DNA of 61,610 nt from contig NZ_JAINUL010000001.1 of the NCBI RefSeq assembly GCF_020639365.1, positions 6,561,157 through 6,622,766 of the forward strand, in the 5' to 3' direction. Made by a program: the position numbers and the translations under genes. Under the pieces are notes generated by a model, which was not told the origin of the DNA, ran no database searches, and worked only from the letters and a program-made list of their open reading frames with translations. The DNA comes from Streptomyces flavotricini. Its GTDB lineage: Bacteria > Actinomycetota > Actinomycetes > Streptomycetales > Streptomycetaceae. How positions within the stretch are numbered: the first letter of the stretch is position 1; each line of letters opens with the position of its first letter. Of the stretch, positions 50,672-59,770 are shown piece after piece.

Positions 50672-51817
50672 ATGACTGGTAGTCCCGTGTTCGGCGGCCC
50701 CCGGGGCGGCCTCGCCGCCGTGAGCACCGCCCTGCTCGCCATGAGCCGCCGGCTGGAGGTCCGCGACGTCCTGCGCACGATCGTCGTCTCCGCCCGCGAG
50801 CTCCTCGACGCCGAGTACGCGGCCCTGGGCGTCCCGGACGACCACGGCGGCTTCGCCCAGTTCGTCGTGGACGGCATCAGTGAGGAGCAGTGGCGCCGGA
50901 TCGGCCCGCTGCCCCGCCAGCACGGCATCCTCGCCGCGATGCTCCACCAGGACGGACCCGAGCGGCTGGCCGACGTGCGCGAGGACCCCCGCTTCGAGGG
51001 CTGGCCCGCCGCCCACCCCGAGATGTCCGACTTCCTGGGCCAGCCCGTCCGCGACGGCGAGGAGACCCTCGGCGCCCTCTTCCTCGCGAACAAGAGGAGC
51101 CCCGGCGGCTTCACGGAGGAGGACGAGGAGCTCCTCGCCCTCCTCGCCCAGCACGCGGCGATCGCCCTCACCAACGCCCGCCTCTACGAGCGCAGCCGCG
51201 AGCTCACCATCGCCGAGGAACGCTCCCGCCTCGCCCACGAGCTGCACGACGCCGTCGCCCAGAAGCTCTTCTCGCTGCGTCTGACCGCCCAGGCCGCCGC
51301 CGCCCTCGTCGACCGCGACCCCGTCCGGGCCAAGGGCGAGCTCCAGCAGGTCGCCGCCCTCGCCGCCGAGGCCGCCGACGAGCTGCGGTCCGCCGTGACC
51401 GAGCTGCGCCCGGCCGGCCTCGACGAGGACGGCCTGGCCGCCACCCTCCGCGACCAGGTCCACGTACTCGACCGCGCCCACACCGCGCACGTCACCTTCA
51501 CCTGTGACGGCATACGGGCCCTCCCGGCGACCCAGGAGGAGGCGCTGCTCCGGGTCGCCCAGGAGGCCCTCCACAACGCCCTGCGCCACTCGGGCGGCGA
51601 CCACGTCGCGGTCACCCTGGCCCGCCGGGCCGCGGGAGCCGTGCTGACCGTCACGGACGACGGGAGCGGCTTCTCCCCTTCCTCCATCCGCGCGGCCGGA
51701 CGCCACCTCGGCCTCGTCTCCATGCGGGACCGGGCGAGCGGCGTCGGAGGCCGCCTCACCGTGCACTCGGAGCCCGGTACGGGCACCACGATCGAAATGG
51801 AGGTCCCCGGTGGCTGA
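50672..51817 (+). CDS. GAF-domain sensor histidine kinase
   Basis: A 381-residue cytoplasmic NarL-type kinase. An N-terminal GAF domain (about residues 20-175; RTIVVSARELLDAEYAALGV) is followed by HisKA_3 with the phospho-His in SRLAHELHDAVAQKLFSLRL, and an ATPase domain (EALHNALRHSGG, VTDDGSGFSP, GLVSMRDRASGVGGRL). No membrane segment, so it senses something in the cytoplasm. ATG 50672. It overlaps the response regulator gene by 8 nt. Adjacent to chpE, though a link to aerial growth is not shown. Confidence 0.92.
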   Translation: MTGSPVFGGPRGGLAAVSTALLAMSRRLEVRDVLRTIVVSARELLDAEYAALGVPDDHGGFAQFVVDGISEEQWRRIGPLPRQHGILAAMLHQDGPERLADVREDPRFEGWPAAHPEMSDFLGQPVRDGEETLGALFLANKRSPGGFTEEDEELLALLAQHAAIALTNARLYERSRELTIAEERSRLAHELHDAVAQKLFSLRLTAQAAAALVDRDPVRAKGELQQVAALAAEAADELRSAVTELRPAGLDEDGLAATLRDQVHVLDRAHTAHVTFTCDGIRALPATQEEALLRVAQEALHNALRHSGGDHVAVTLARRAAGAVLTVTDDGSGFSPSSIRAAGRHLGLVSMRDRASGVGGRLTVHSEPGTGTTIEMEVPGG

Positions 51818-52451
51818 CACGCCCATCCGCGTCCTGCTGGTGGACGACCACCAGGTGGTCCGCCGCGGCCTGCGCACGTTCCTGGAGGTCCAGGACGACA
51901 TCGAGGTGGTCGGGGAGGCCGCCGACGGGGAGGAGGGAGTGGCCCGAGCCGAGGAGCTGCGGCCCGACGTGATCCTCATGGACATCAAGATGCCGGGCAC
52001 CGACGGCATCGAGGCCCTGTGCCGGCTGCGCGCGCTGGCGAACCCGGCGCGGGTGCTGATCGTCACCAGCTTCACCGAGCAGCGGACGGTGGTCCCGGCC
52101 CTGCGGGGCGGCGCCGCCGGATACGTCTACAAGGACATCGACCCCGACGCCCTGGCCGGAGCCATCCGCTCCGTCCACGCCGGGCACGTACTGCTCCAGC
52201 CGGAGGTGGCGGAGGCCCTGCTCTCCCAGGAGGGGCCGCCGGCGCCCGGCCGGAGCGGCTCCCTGACCGAGCGGGAACAGGAGGTGCTGTCACTGATCGC
52301 GGACGGCCGGTCGAACCGGGAGATCGCCCGCGCGCTGGTCCTGTCGGAGAAGACGGTCAAGACGCACGTCTCGAACATCCTGATGAAACTCGACCTCGCG
52401 GACCGCACGCAGGCCGCGTTGTGGGCGGTCAGGCACGGGATCACCGACTGA
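51810..52451 (+). CDS. NarL/FixJ-family response regulator
   Basis: A 213-residue regulator paired with the upstream kinase. The receiver has the acidic pair in VLLVDDHQVVRRGL, phospho-Asp in VILMDIKMPGTDG (about residue 57), Thr/Ser in VTSFTE and Lys in YVYKDIDPDAL. The C-terminal LuxR helix-turn-helix is LTEREQEVLSLIADGRSNRE followed by IARALVLSEKTVKTHVSNI. GTG 51810 follows GGAGG and overlaps the kinase stop. Regulon unknown. Confidence 0.93.
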   Translation: MADTPIRVLLVDDHQVVRRGLRTFLEVQDDIEVVGEAADGEEGVARAEELRPDVILMDIKMPGTDGIEALCRLRALANPARVLIVTSFTEQRTVVPALRGGAAGYVYKDIDPDALAGAIRSVHAGHVLLQPEVAEALLSQEGPPAPGRSGSLTEREQEVLSLIADGRSNREIARALVLSEKTVKTHVSNILMKLDLADRTQAALWAVRHGITD

Positions 52452-52601
52452 ACCCGGCCGGATCGGACCGTCCGGCTCCGATCTGAGATTCATACGGTCG
52501 GGTGGATGTCGCCCACATGGCGCATCCCGTTCGTCCGATGACCGTTCTTCATGACGTGCCGCGGCGGCTGGCCGCGGCAGACGTACTGGAGGACGAAGAA
52601 C

Positions 52602-52847
52602 GTGAAGAACATCAAGAAGGCCACTGCCGTCACCATGATCGCGGGCGGCCTCCTTGCCGCGGGCGCCGGTGTCTCCTCGGCGCACGGCGGGGCGTCGGCC
52701 ACGGGCGAGGCCGTGGGCTCGCCCGGTGTCGCCTCCGGCAACCAGGTCCAGGTCCCCGTCCACGTTCCGGTGAACGTGGTCGGCAACGCGGTCACCGTGA
52801 TCGGCCTGCTGAACGGCGCCTGGGGCAACACCGGCGTGAACGCCTGA
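52602..52847 (+). CDS. chpE: Short chaplin ChpE
   Basis: An 81-residue secreted chaplin. Signal peptide about residues 1-27 (KKATAVTMIAGGLLAAGAGV, cleavage near SSAHG) and a single chaplin domain (SPGVASGNQVQVPVHVPVNV then VGNAVTVIGLLNGAWGNTG). It lacks the two cysteines of other chaplins, the hallmark of ChpE. Chaplins assemble into amyloid-like films that let aerial hyphae escape water. GTG 52602 has GGAGGACG upstream. An 8-bp hairpin (52557-52579) lies just before the ribosome-binding site. Recalled as SCO1800. Confidence 0.92.
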   Translation: MKNIKKATAVTMIAGGLLAAGAGVSSAHGGASATGEAVGSPGVASGNQVQVPVHVPVNVVGNAVTVIGLLNGAWGNTGVNA

Positions 52848-53090
52848 CCAGCCCCGCCCGCCGGCCCCGCTTCCCCCACCTCTCCCCGGGAAGCGGGGCC
52901 GCGCCGCATCCGGAGCAGGCCCTCGGCGAGACACGGCCGTGTCTTTCGATCGGGCGGGCCCGGGGCGCCTGGCACCGTGCCTCGCGGCGTTCTCGGCGGT
53001 CGCCGACACACCACGTCGGCTCCCTCCTCTGCCGTGCGATGCACGGCACCAGACGCCCCGGGCCGGTCCACCCTGATCCGAAGGCACGGC

Positions 53091-53333
53091 CTAGCTGTAT
53101 TGACCACGAGCGTTGTTAACGGTGCTGGGTCTTGATCATGGCGGAGACCTCCGGTGTGGTGGAGGTGTCTAGGCTCCACACCACACACGGAGGTCTTCGT
53201 GTCCCACCGTAATGCCCGGCTGACCGTGCACGGCAGGCGCGAGGCCCGGCCCTTCAAGTGGACCAAGACCGCCGACCAGATCCTCGACCGCATCTGCCGC
53301 TACTGCGACAGGATCTCCAAACCAGGTCACTAG
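53091..53333 (+). mobile_element. Remnant of two fused insertion sequences
   Basis: A ~240-bp remnant between chpE and a conserved gene. Its left part resembles an IS481-type 5' end: a near-palindrome (GACCTCCG... to ...CGGAGGTC, 53147-53195) ahead of the transposase start. Its right part is the 3' end of an IS630-type transposase gene. CTAG occurs at both edges (53091-53094 and 53330-53333); CTAG is a preferred IS630 target. Terminal repeats are not convincing. Confidence 0.6.
53199..53333 (+). pseudogene. Chimeric transposase fragment (IS481-like start, IS630-like end)
   Basis: A 44-codon frame. VSHRNARLTVHGRR is the standard start of IS481-family transposases; RPFKWTKTADQILDRICRYC and DRISKPGH is the standard C-terminus of an IS630-family transposase. 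The joint lies near 53241. All catalytic (DDE) regions are lost. GTG 53199 has GGAGG upstream, so the fragment might still be translated. Its TAG overlaps the opposing TAG of the next gene in a shared CTAG. Confidence 0.7.
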
Positions 53334-54139
53334 CCCCGCTCGCGCTCCTCGACCGCCGAGTTGTACGCCGCGACCAGCGCGCGCCGCGCGACCCGCTCCA
53401 CCGGCCGCAGCGCCTCCGCCCGCGCCGCCATCTCCGAGGCGGCCACCGCACCGCCCGGCCCGTGCTCGTACGCCAGCGACACCAGCAGGTCCACCCGCTG
53501 CGCCAGCGCCAGCACCCGTACCGCCCGCGGCGGGTACCCCGGCGCCAGCACCTCCCGCCCGGCGTCCGCCCGCGCCCGGTACGCCGACAGAGCGGCCTCC
53601 GCCACCGGCCCCGACCCCGCCACGTCCAGCCGGGTCAGTACGACCGTCGCCTCGCGCAGCGCCTCCGCCAGCTCCCGCTCCGCCTCACCGAGCGACGGCA
53701 CGTCCGCCGGCGGGGCCTCCCGTACCGGCAGGCAGTGCCACGTCACCGAGACGTGCACGTCCCCCGCGGGCCCCGCCTCGACCACCTCCGGCACCAGACC
53801 CAGCGCCGCGCCCACCGCGACCACCGCCTCCTGCGCCTCCAGCGCCCGCGCGTTGAAGTCGGCGGGCCCGCTCAGCCCCAGCGGATGTCCCGGCGCGGGC
53901 AGGGCCACCCGCAGCCCGGTCACCCCCAGCGCCCGCATCTGCCCGAGCGCCAGCGTCAGGCCCACCGGACCCGATGCACCGGGCAGCCCTCCCCCCGGCT
54001 TCGCCGGGGGGACCCCCACCACCCGGTGCACGGCGTCCTCGCCCACGATCGACAACACGGCCTCGTCGGGCGAGACCAAACCGGCCAGCAGTGCGTTCCC
54101 CCAGGCGGCCAACCGCCCTGAACGTGGTTCGAAAAGCAT
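53330..54139 (-). CDS. Conserved protein of unknown function
   Basis: A 269-residue protein with the opening MLFEPRSGRLAAWGNALLAG. The central part (VGLTLALGQMRALGVTGLRV ALPAPGHPLGLSGPADF, read in two parts) is well ordered, and the C-terminal third is helical and Ala/Arg-rich (ALRPVERVARRALVAAYNSA). No catalytic motif is recognised. The stop codon shares CTAG with the transposase remnant, so the insertion event reached the very end of the gene without altering its frame visibly. Divergent from an ABC ATPase gene. Confidence 0.72.
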   Translation of the reverse strand: MLFEPRSGRLAAWGNALLAGLVSPDEAVLSIVGEDAVHRVVGVPPAKPGGGLPGASGPVGLTLALGQMRALGVTGLRVALPAPGHPLGLSGPADFNARALEAQEAVVAVGAALGLVPEVVEAGPAGDVHVSVTWHCLPVREAPPADVPSLGEAERELAEALREATVVLTRLDVAGSGPVAEAALSAYRARADAGREVLAPGYPPRAVRVLALAQRVDLLVSLAYEHGPGGAVAASEMAARAEALRPVERVARRALVAAYNSAVEERERG

Positions 54140-54284
54140 TCCCCCACTTTACGGATCACCGCGGATCCGGCCCCGCGGCCAACCTGGCGCCCGGACCACT
54201 CTCCGAGTGGCGTAGGTTTTCCCCTGGGGCTGCGCCTACCGGTGCACAGACGAAACCGAGACTGCAAGGGGAGACAACACGCTC

Positions 54285-55085
<801 letters not shown>

Positions 55086-55162
55086 TACGCCCGCCGCACA
55101 CCGTCGGTCCGCGACCCGTCGCACCCTGTCCTGACCGCGCCCGCCCGACCTACCATGACCAT

Positions 55163-55591
55163 GTGAACATCGACGCGTGGCTGTGGTGGCTCATCGGCGC
55201 GGTCGGACTGGGCATTCCGCTCGTCCTGACGGCGATGCCCGAATTCGGCATGTTCGCCGTCGGCGCGGTCGCCGCCGCCGTCACGGCCGCGTTCGGCGGG
55301 GGAGTGGTCGCCCAGGTCCTCGTCTTCGTGATCGTGTCCGTGGCACTCATCGCCGTCGTCCGCTCGATCGCCAACCACCACCGCGAGCAGCGGCCCCAAC
55401 ACCGCACCGGAATCGACGCGTTGAAGGGCAGAAGCGCCCTCGTCCTCGAACGCGTCGACGGCAGCGGAGGCCGGATCAAACTCGCCGGCGAGATCTGGTC
55501 CGCCCGCACCCTCGACGCGGACAGCAGCTTCGAACCCGGCCAGCAGGTCGACGTCGTGGAGATCGACGGGGCCACCGCGATCGTCATGTGA
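55163..55591 (+). CDS. NfeD-family membrane protein
   Basis: A 142-residue short NfeD. Membrane segments lie at about residues 6-24, 30-45 and 48-66, followed by an OB-fold domain (GRSALVLERVDGSGGRIKLA, GEIWSARTLDADSS, GQQVDVVEIDGATAIV), the NfeD C-terminal pattern. NfeD proteins pair with SPFH proteins, and one lies 94 nt downstream. GTG 55163 is 6 nt after TACCAT (-10-like), so the mRNA may be leaderless. Confidence 0.86.
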   Translation: MNIDAWLWWLIGAVGLGIPLVLTAMPEFGMFAVGAVAAAVTAAFGGGVVAQVLVFVIVSVALIAVVRSIANHHREQRPQHRTGIDALKGRSALVLERVDGSGGRIKLAGEIWSARTLDADSSFEPGQQVDVVEIDGATAIVM

Positions 55592-55685
55592 GCTTCTGAT
55601 CAAAGCAGCCGACCCGCGGCCCCGGGGTCTGCGAGACTCCGCTCAACGGGGCAGCACAGACAGCCGGAAGGGCACGGGGAACCGC

Positions 55686-56672
55686 ATGCAACCGATCATC
55701 ATCGTCCTGATCATTCTGGTGGTTCTGGTCTTCATCGCACTGGTCAAGACGATCCAGGTGATCCCGCAGGCCAGCGCCGCCATCGTCGAACGATTCGGCC
55801 GCTACACGCGCACCCTCAACGCGGGCCTCAACATCGTCGTCCCGTTCATCGACTCGATCCGCAACCGCATCGACCTGCGCGAACAGGTGGTGCCGTTCCC
55901 GCCGCAGCCGGTCATCACGCAGGACAACCTCGTCGTCAACATCGACACGGTCATCTATTACCAGGTGACCGACGCCCGGGCCGCGACGTACGAGGTCGCC
56001 AGCTACATCCAGGCCATCGAGCAGCTCACCGTCACCACCCTGCGCAACATCATCGGCGGCATGGACCTGGAGCGGACCCTGACCTCCCGCGAGGAGATCA
56101 ACGCGGCCCTGCGCGGCGTCCTCGACGAGGCCACCGGCAAGTGGGGCATCCGCGTCAACCGCGTCGAGCTCAAGGCGATCGAGCCGCCGACCTCCATCCA
56201 GGACTCGATGGAGAAGCAGATGCGCGCCGATCGCGACAAGCGCGCCGCGATCCTCCAGGCCGAAGGTGTCCGGCAGTCCGAGATCCTGCGCGCCGAGGGT
56301 GAGAAGCAGTCCTCCATCCTGCGCGCCGAGGGCGAGGCCAAGGCCGCCGCACTGAAGGCCGAAGGTGAAGCGCAGGCCATCCGTACGGTCTTCGAGTCCA
56401 TCCACGCCGGCGACGCCGACCAGAAGCTCCTCGCCTACCAGTACCTCCAGATGCTCCCGAAGATCGCCGAAGGCGACGCCAACAAGCTCTGGATCGTGCC
56501 CAGCGAGATCGGAGACGCCCTCAAGGGACTCTCGGGAGCCATGGGCAACTTCGGCCCCATGGGCGGTGGTTCGGGCTTCAACCCGCAGAACTCCGGCAAG
56601 GACGGCGGCAATGGCGCCGCAGCGGCCGACAAGGCCGCCGCCGAGCGCCGCGAACAGCCCCCCATCGACTGA
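55686..56672 (+). CDS. SPFH/band-7 membrane scaffold protein (QmcA/stomatin-like)
   Basis: A 328-residue SPFH protein. One N-terminal membrane helix (IIIVLIILVVLVFIALVKTI, about residues 4-23), the SPFH domain (VIPQASAAIVERFGRYTRTL and DLREQVVPFPPQPVITQDNL), then a long Ala/Glu coiled coil (EGVRQSEILRAEGEKQSSIL, about 195-235) and a Gly/Asn-rich tail. SPFH proteins build oligomeric membrane microdomains and often work with NfeD. ATG 55686 has GGGGAAC upstream. Confidence 0.9.
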   Translation: MQPIIIVLIILVVLVFIALVKTIQVIPQASAAIVERFGRYTRTLNAGLNIVVPFIDSIRNRIDLREQVVPFPPQPVITQDNLVVNIDTVIYYQVTDARAATYEVASYIQAIEQLTVTTLRNIIGGMDLERTLTSREEINAALRGVLDEATGKWGIRVNRVELKAIEPPTSIQDSMEKQMRADRDKRAAILQAEGVRQSEILRAEGEKQSSILRAEGEAKAAALKAEGEAQAIRTVFESIHAGDADQKLLAYQYLQMLPKIAEGDANKLWIVPSEIGDALKGLSGAMGNFGPMGGGSGFNPQNSGKDGGNGAAAADKAAAERREQPPID

Positions 56673-56762
56673 CCCGCCCGTCCCCTCCTGCATGATCAGT
56701 GAGGCCCCTCGACCTTCATGGCGGGGAGGCGACTCACTCATGCAAAGGGGATGGCTCAGTCC

Positions 56763-57548
56763 ATGTCTCTGCTCTCGATGTCCCCCTGGGAATCACTCGC
56801 GGTGTTCGCGGCCGGCATCGGCGCCGGCACGATCAACACCATCGTCGGCTCCGGCACCCTCATCACGTTCCCGGTGCTGCTCGCCACCGGACTCCCGCCG
56901 GTCACCGCCAACGTGTCCAACACCCTGGGCCTGGTGCCCGGTTCCATCAGCGGAGCCATCGGCTACCGCAAGGAACTCCAGGGCCAGCGCGGCCGCATCC
57001 TGCGGCTCGGCGGCGTCTCCCTCGTCGGGGGACTCGCGGGCGCCGTCCTGCTCCTCACCCTGCCGTCGGACTCCTTCGACACGATCGTGCCGATCCTCAT
57101 CGGACTCGCCCTCGTGCTCGTCGTCCTCCAGCCCCGGCTCGCCGCGGCCCTGCGCAGGCGCCAGGAAGCCGCCGGAACCGACCCCGGACACCCCGACGGC
57201 GGCCCCGCACTGCTCACCGGAATGCTGCTCGCCAGCGCGTACGGGGGCTACTTCGGCGCCGCCCAGGGCGTGCTCTACGTCGGCTTGATGGGCCTGTCCT
57301 TCCACGATGACCTGCAGCGCATCAACGCCGTGAAGAACGTCCTGGCCGGCCTCGTCAACGGCATCGCGGCCGTCTTCTTCCTCTTCGTCGCCGAGTTCGA
57401 CTGGACGGCCGTGGTCCTGATCGCCGTCGGCTCCACCCTCGGCGGCCAGATCGGCGCCAAGGTCGGCCGCCGCCTCTCCCCGACCGTGCTCCGCGCGGTC
57501 ATCGTCGTGGTCGGCCTGGTGGCGATCGTCCAGCTCCTGCTGCGCTGA
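56763..57548 (+). CDS. TauE/SafE-family anion permease
   Basis: About 261 residues with eight membrane segments. The family repeats are GIGAGTINTIVGSGTLITFP (about residues 15-34) and GAAQGVLYVGLMGLSFHDDL with KNVLAGLVNG in the second half. Members export sulfite, sulfonates or related anions. Start uncertain: ATG 56763 has AAAGGGG 12 nt upstream; ATG 56751 and 56718 are in frame. A hairpin that includes the stop codon ends the gene. Confidence 0.84.
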   Translation: MSLLSMSPWESLAVFAAGIGAGTINTIVGSGTLITFPVLLATGLPPVTANVSNTLGLVPGSISGAIGYRKELQGQRGRILRLGGVSLVGGLAGAVLLLTLPSDSFDTIVPILIGLALVLVVLQPRLAAALRRRQEAAGTDPGHPDGGPALLTGMLLASAYGGYFGAAQGVLYVGLMGLSFHDDLQRINAVKNVLAGLVNGIAAVFFLFVAEFDWTAVVLIAVGSTLGGQIGAKVGRRLSPTVLRAVIVVVGLVAIVQLLLR

Positions 57549-57580
57549 GCGACGTACCAGGAGTACGTCGCCCAGCGCAC
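57541..57580 (+). terminator. Hairpin overlapping the TauE stop codon
   Basis: TGCGCT plus GCGACGTAC (57541-57557) pair with GTACGTCGC plus AGCGCA (57563-57580), with a 2x2 internal loop and a CAGGA tip. The TGA lies within the 5' arm. No U-tract. Confidence 0.7.
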
Positions 57581-57638
57581 CGGAGGTCATCCGGTCGTAC
57601 GGGGTGTCCCGCGCGGACCCCGGCGGACCCGGGCCGGC

Positions 57639-58142
57639 CTAGGCGGACCGCTCCAGCCACTCCGGCAGCGCCTCATGGCCGCCCACCCCCAGCGCCAGCA
57701 GCATGGCGTCCGCCGGAGACGGTACGAACGGCTTCCGGAGGAGCGGCATCCCCGCCTCCTCCGGAGTCCGGGCCGCCTTGCGGTGATTGTCCTCGGCACA
57801 GGAGGCCACCGTGTTCAGCCACGTGTCCCCACCGCCCTGGGCGCGGGGCAACACGTGGTCCACGGTCGTCGCGCGCTTCCCGCAGTACGCGCACCGGTGC
57901 TGGTCCCGGACCAACACCCCCCTCCGTGACCAGGGAGCATGTCTTCGGAACGGCACCCGTACGTACCGGCACAGCCTGATCACCCGGGGCAGCGGAAGAT
58001 CCAGGGAAGCACCTCGCACACGCAGTTCCGGATGAGACTGCTCGACCACGGCCTTGTCCTGGAGCACCAGGACCACGGCCCGGTTCAGCGTCACCGTCGA
58101 CAGCGGCTCGAAGCTCGCATTCAGCACCAGCGTGTCCCGCAT
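57639..58142 (-). CDS. HNH endonuclease
   Basis: A 167-residue McrA-like HNH nuclease. The zinc/HNH core is HRCAYCGKRATTVDHVLPRA (about residues 80-99) then TWLNTVASCAEDNHRKAAR: C-x2-C, DH, N and C-x4-H as expected. The N-terminal half (LVLNASFEPLSTVTLNRAVV) is the conserved actinobacterial opening of this group. ATG 58142 has GGAGGTG 6 nt upstream. Solitary; likely host DNA metabolism rather than defence. Confidence 0.9.
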   Translation of the reverse strand: MRDTLVLNASFEPLSTVTLNRAVVLVLQDKAVVEQSHPELRVRGASLDLPLPRVIRLCRYVRVPFRRHAPWSRRGVLVRDQHRCAYCGKRATTVDHVLPRAQGGGDTWLNTVASCAEDNHRKAARTPEEAGMPLLRKPFVPSPADAMLLALGVGGHEALPEWLERSA

Positions 58143-58238
58143 CTCGCCCACCTCCCGTGTGCAGGCCCGCGACCACACCGGCGGCAGGGCCCGCAACCAC
58201 TCTGGCCGCGCGCGCCACGCGGGACAACGCAATAAAAA

Positions 58239-58275
58239 TGCCCGGTCCTGGTCGTCTTTAGACCAGGACCGGGCA
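58239..58275 (-). terminator. Intrinsic terminator with U-tract after the PEBP gene
   Basis: TGCCCGGTCCTGGTC (58239-58253) pairs perfectly with GACCAGGACCGGGCA (58261-58275). On the minus strand it is followed by TTTTTATT, so it is a classic rho-independent terminator for the PEBP gene. Confidence 0.92.
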
Positions 58276-58291
58276 AACGCACGGCGAACGA

Positions 58292-58825
58292 TCAGCCCGC
58301 GGGGGCCTCGTACTCACCGATCAGCTGCGCCCGTCCCAACGAGTGGAACCGCAGGTTGAATCCGACGACCGCCGGCGAGACGTCCGCACCGGGGCCCAGC
58401 TTCTCCTGGTCCACCGCGTACACGGTGAACACGTACCGGTGCCGCTCGCCGGCCGGCGGAGCCGCCCCGCCGAAGTCCTTCGTGCCGTAGTCGTTCCGTA
58501 CGTGCACGGCCCCGGAGGGAAGCCCCTCGAACTTCCCGCTGCCCGCTCCGGCCGGCAGCTCGGTGACCGACGCGGGCAGGTCGAACAGCACCCAGTGCCA
58601 GAACCCGCTGCCCGTCGGGGCGTCCGGGTCGAAGCACGTCACGGCGAAGCTCTTCGTCCCTTCCGGGAACCCCTCCCACCGCAGGTGCGGAGAGACGTTC
58701 CCGCCCTTCAGCACCTGGGCGTCGCCCAGCTCCCCACCGGGTTCGAGATCCACGCTCTCCACCGAGAACGCGTGCACCCGAGGGTGGAAATCGTGCGGAA
58801 GGGGAGCCCTGTTCTGCTCGGCCAC
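58292..58825 (-). CDS. PEBP-family (YbhB/YbcL) protein
   Basis: A 177-residue phosphatidylethanolamine-binding-protein homologue. The anion-site motifs are VTCFDPDAPTGSGFWHWVLF (about residues 62-81) and AVHVRNDYGTKDFGGAAPPA with GERHRYVFTVYAVD. Bacterial members are cytoplasmic with unclear function, sometimes linked to protease inhibition or signalling. GTG 58825 has AGGAGG 6 nt upstream. It lies 51 nt after the Spo0M stop and may be co-transcribed. Confidence 0.9.
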   Translation of the reverse strand: MAEQNRAPLPHDFHPRVHAFSVESVDLEPGGELGDAQVLKGGNVSPHLRWEGFPEGTKSFAVTCFDPDAPTGSGFWHWVLFDLPASVTELPAGAGSGKFEGLPSGAVHVRNDYGTKDFGGAAPPAGERHRYVFTVYAVDQEKLGPGADVSPAVVGFNLRFHSLGRAQLIGEYEAPAG

Positions 58826-58876
58826 TGCTGAACCTCCTGATCGCGAACCAGTACCGCTACCCGTACCGGGCCGAGC

Positions 58877-59659
58877 CTAGAACCAGTTGCGCTGCGAACC
58901 CACGGAAGCGATCCACTGGTTGAGGTACGCCGCCCAATCGGTCCCCTGGTAGGACTGCAGCCCCACCTGGAAGCAGCGGTACGTGTCACTGCCCTCGGAG
59001 AACAGCCCCGACTTCTTGTCCATCTCCAGCACGACGTCCATCTCGCGGCCGTCCGAGACGAAGGTCAGCTCGACCTGGTTCAGCCCGCGGTACTGCGCCG
59101 GCGGCAGGAACTCGATCTCCTGGTAGAACGGCAGCGTCTGGCGGGTCCCACGGATGTGCCCGCGCTCCATGTCCGCGCTGCGGAAGCCGAAGCCGAGCTG
59201 GCGGAAGGCATCCAGGATCGCCTGCTGGGCCGGCACCGGGTGCACGTTGATCGGGTCGAGGTCGCCGGCGTCCACGGCGCGCGCGATCTCCAGCTCGGTG
59301 CTGACCCCGATGTTCATCCCGTGCAGGTGCTGGCCCCCGAAGTGGGTGATCGGCGTCTCCCACGGGATCTCCAGCCCGAACGGCACGACGTGCAGGGCGC
59401 CCGGCTGCACCTGGAAGGCACCGCCGAGGCGCTGCTTGGTGAAGACGATGTCCTGCTTGTACTCCTGGTCGCTCCCCTCCACCTCGACGCGCGCCTGGAG
59501 ACCGACGGACAGGCCCTCGATCTGCTGCTCCACGGAACCGCCCTGGATGCGGACCTCGCCCTGGACGATCCCGCCCGGCACGACGTTCGGCTCGGTGATG
59601 ATCGTGTCGACCGAAGCACCGCCGGCACCCAGCGCCGCGAACAGCTTCTTGAACCCCAT
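58877..59659 (-). CDS. spo0M: Spo0M-type sporulation control protein
   Basis: A 260-residue arrestin-like protein of the Spo0M/SpoOM family: MGFKKLFAALGAGGASVDTI, ITEPNVVPGGIVQGEVRIQG, then FGLEIPWETPITHFGGQHLH and, later, LPPAQYRGLNQVELTFVSDG. In Bacillus Spo0M negatively influences sporulation; in Streptomyces its role is unknown. ATG 59659 has AAGGGGAG upstream. It is transcribed ahead of the PEBP gene. Confidence 0.9.
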   Translation of the reverse strand: MGFKKLFAALGAGGASVDTIITEPNVVPGGIVQGEVRIQGGSVEQQIEGLSVGLQARVEVEGSDQEYKQDIVFTKQRLGGAFQVQPGALHVVPFGLEIPWETPITHFGGQHLHGMNIGVSTELEIARAVDAGDLDPINVHPVPAQQAILDAFRQLGFGFRSADMERGHIRGTRQTLPFYQEIEFLPPAQYRGLNQVELTFVSDGREMDVVLEMDKKSGLFSEGSDTYRCFQVGLQSYQGTDWAAYLNQWIASVGSQRNWF

Positions 59660-59735
59660 GCTCTGACTCCCCTTGAAGGCTCGTGCGACTACCGCTTACG
59701 AGTACACCCTGACAAACGCGGAACCTTAGGCCCCG

Positions 59736-59770
59736 GTTGCAGGTCTGCGCTTTGGACTACGCTCGACCGG
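59736..59770 (+). promoter_or_regulatory. Leaderless promoter of the glycosylase gene
   Basis: -35-like TTGCAG (59736-59741) and -10 TACGCT (59758-59763), 16 nt apart, with ATG 59771 starting 7 nt after the -10. No ribosome-binding site precedes the ATG, consistent with leaderless mRNA. Confidence 0.5.

Noticed and set aside
57639..58142. Restriction or phage-defence island at the HNH nuclease
   Set aside because: It is a solitary, conserved HNH type with core-genome neighbours and no methylase or mobile genes nearby.
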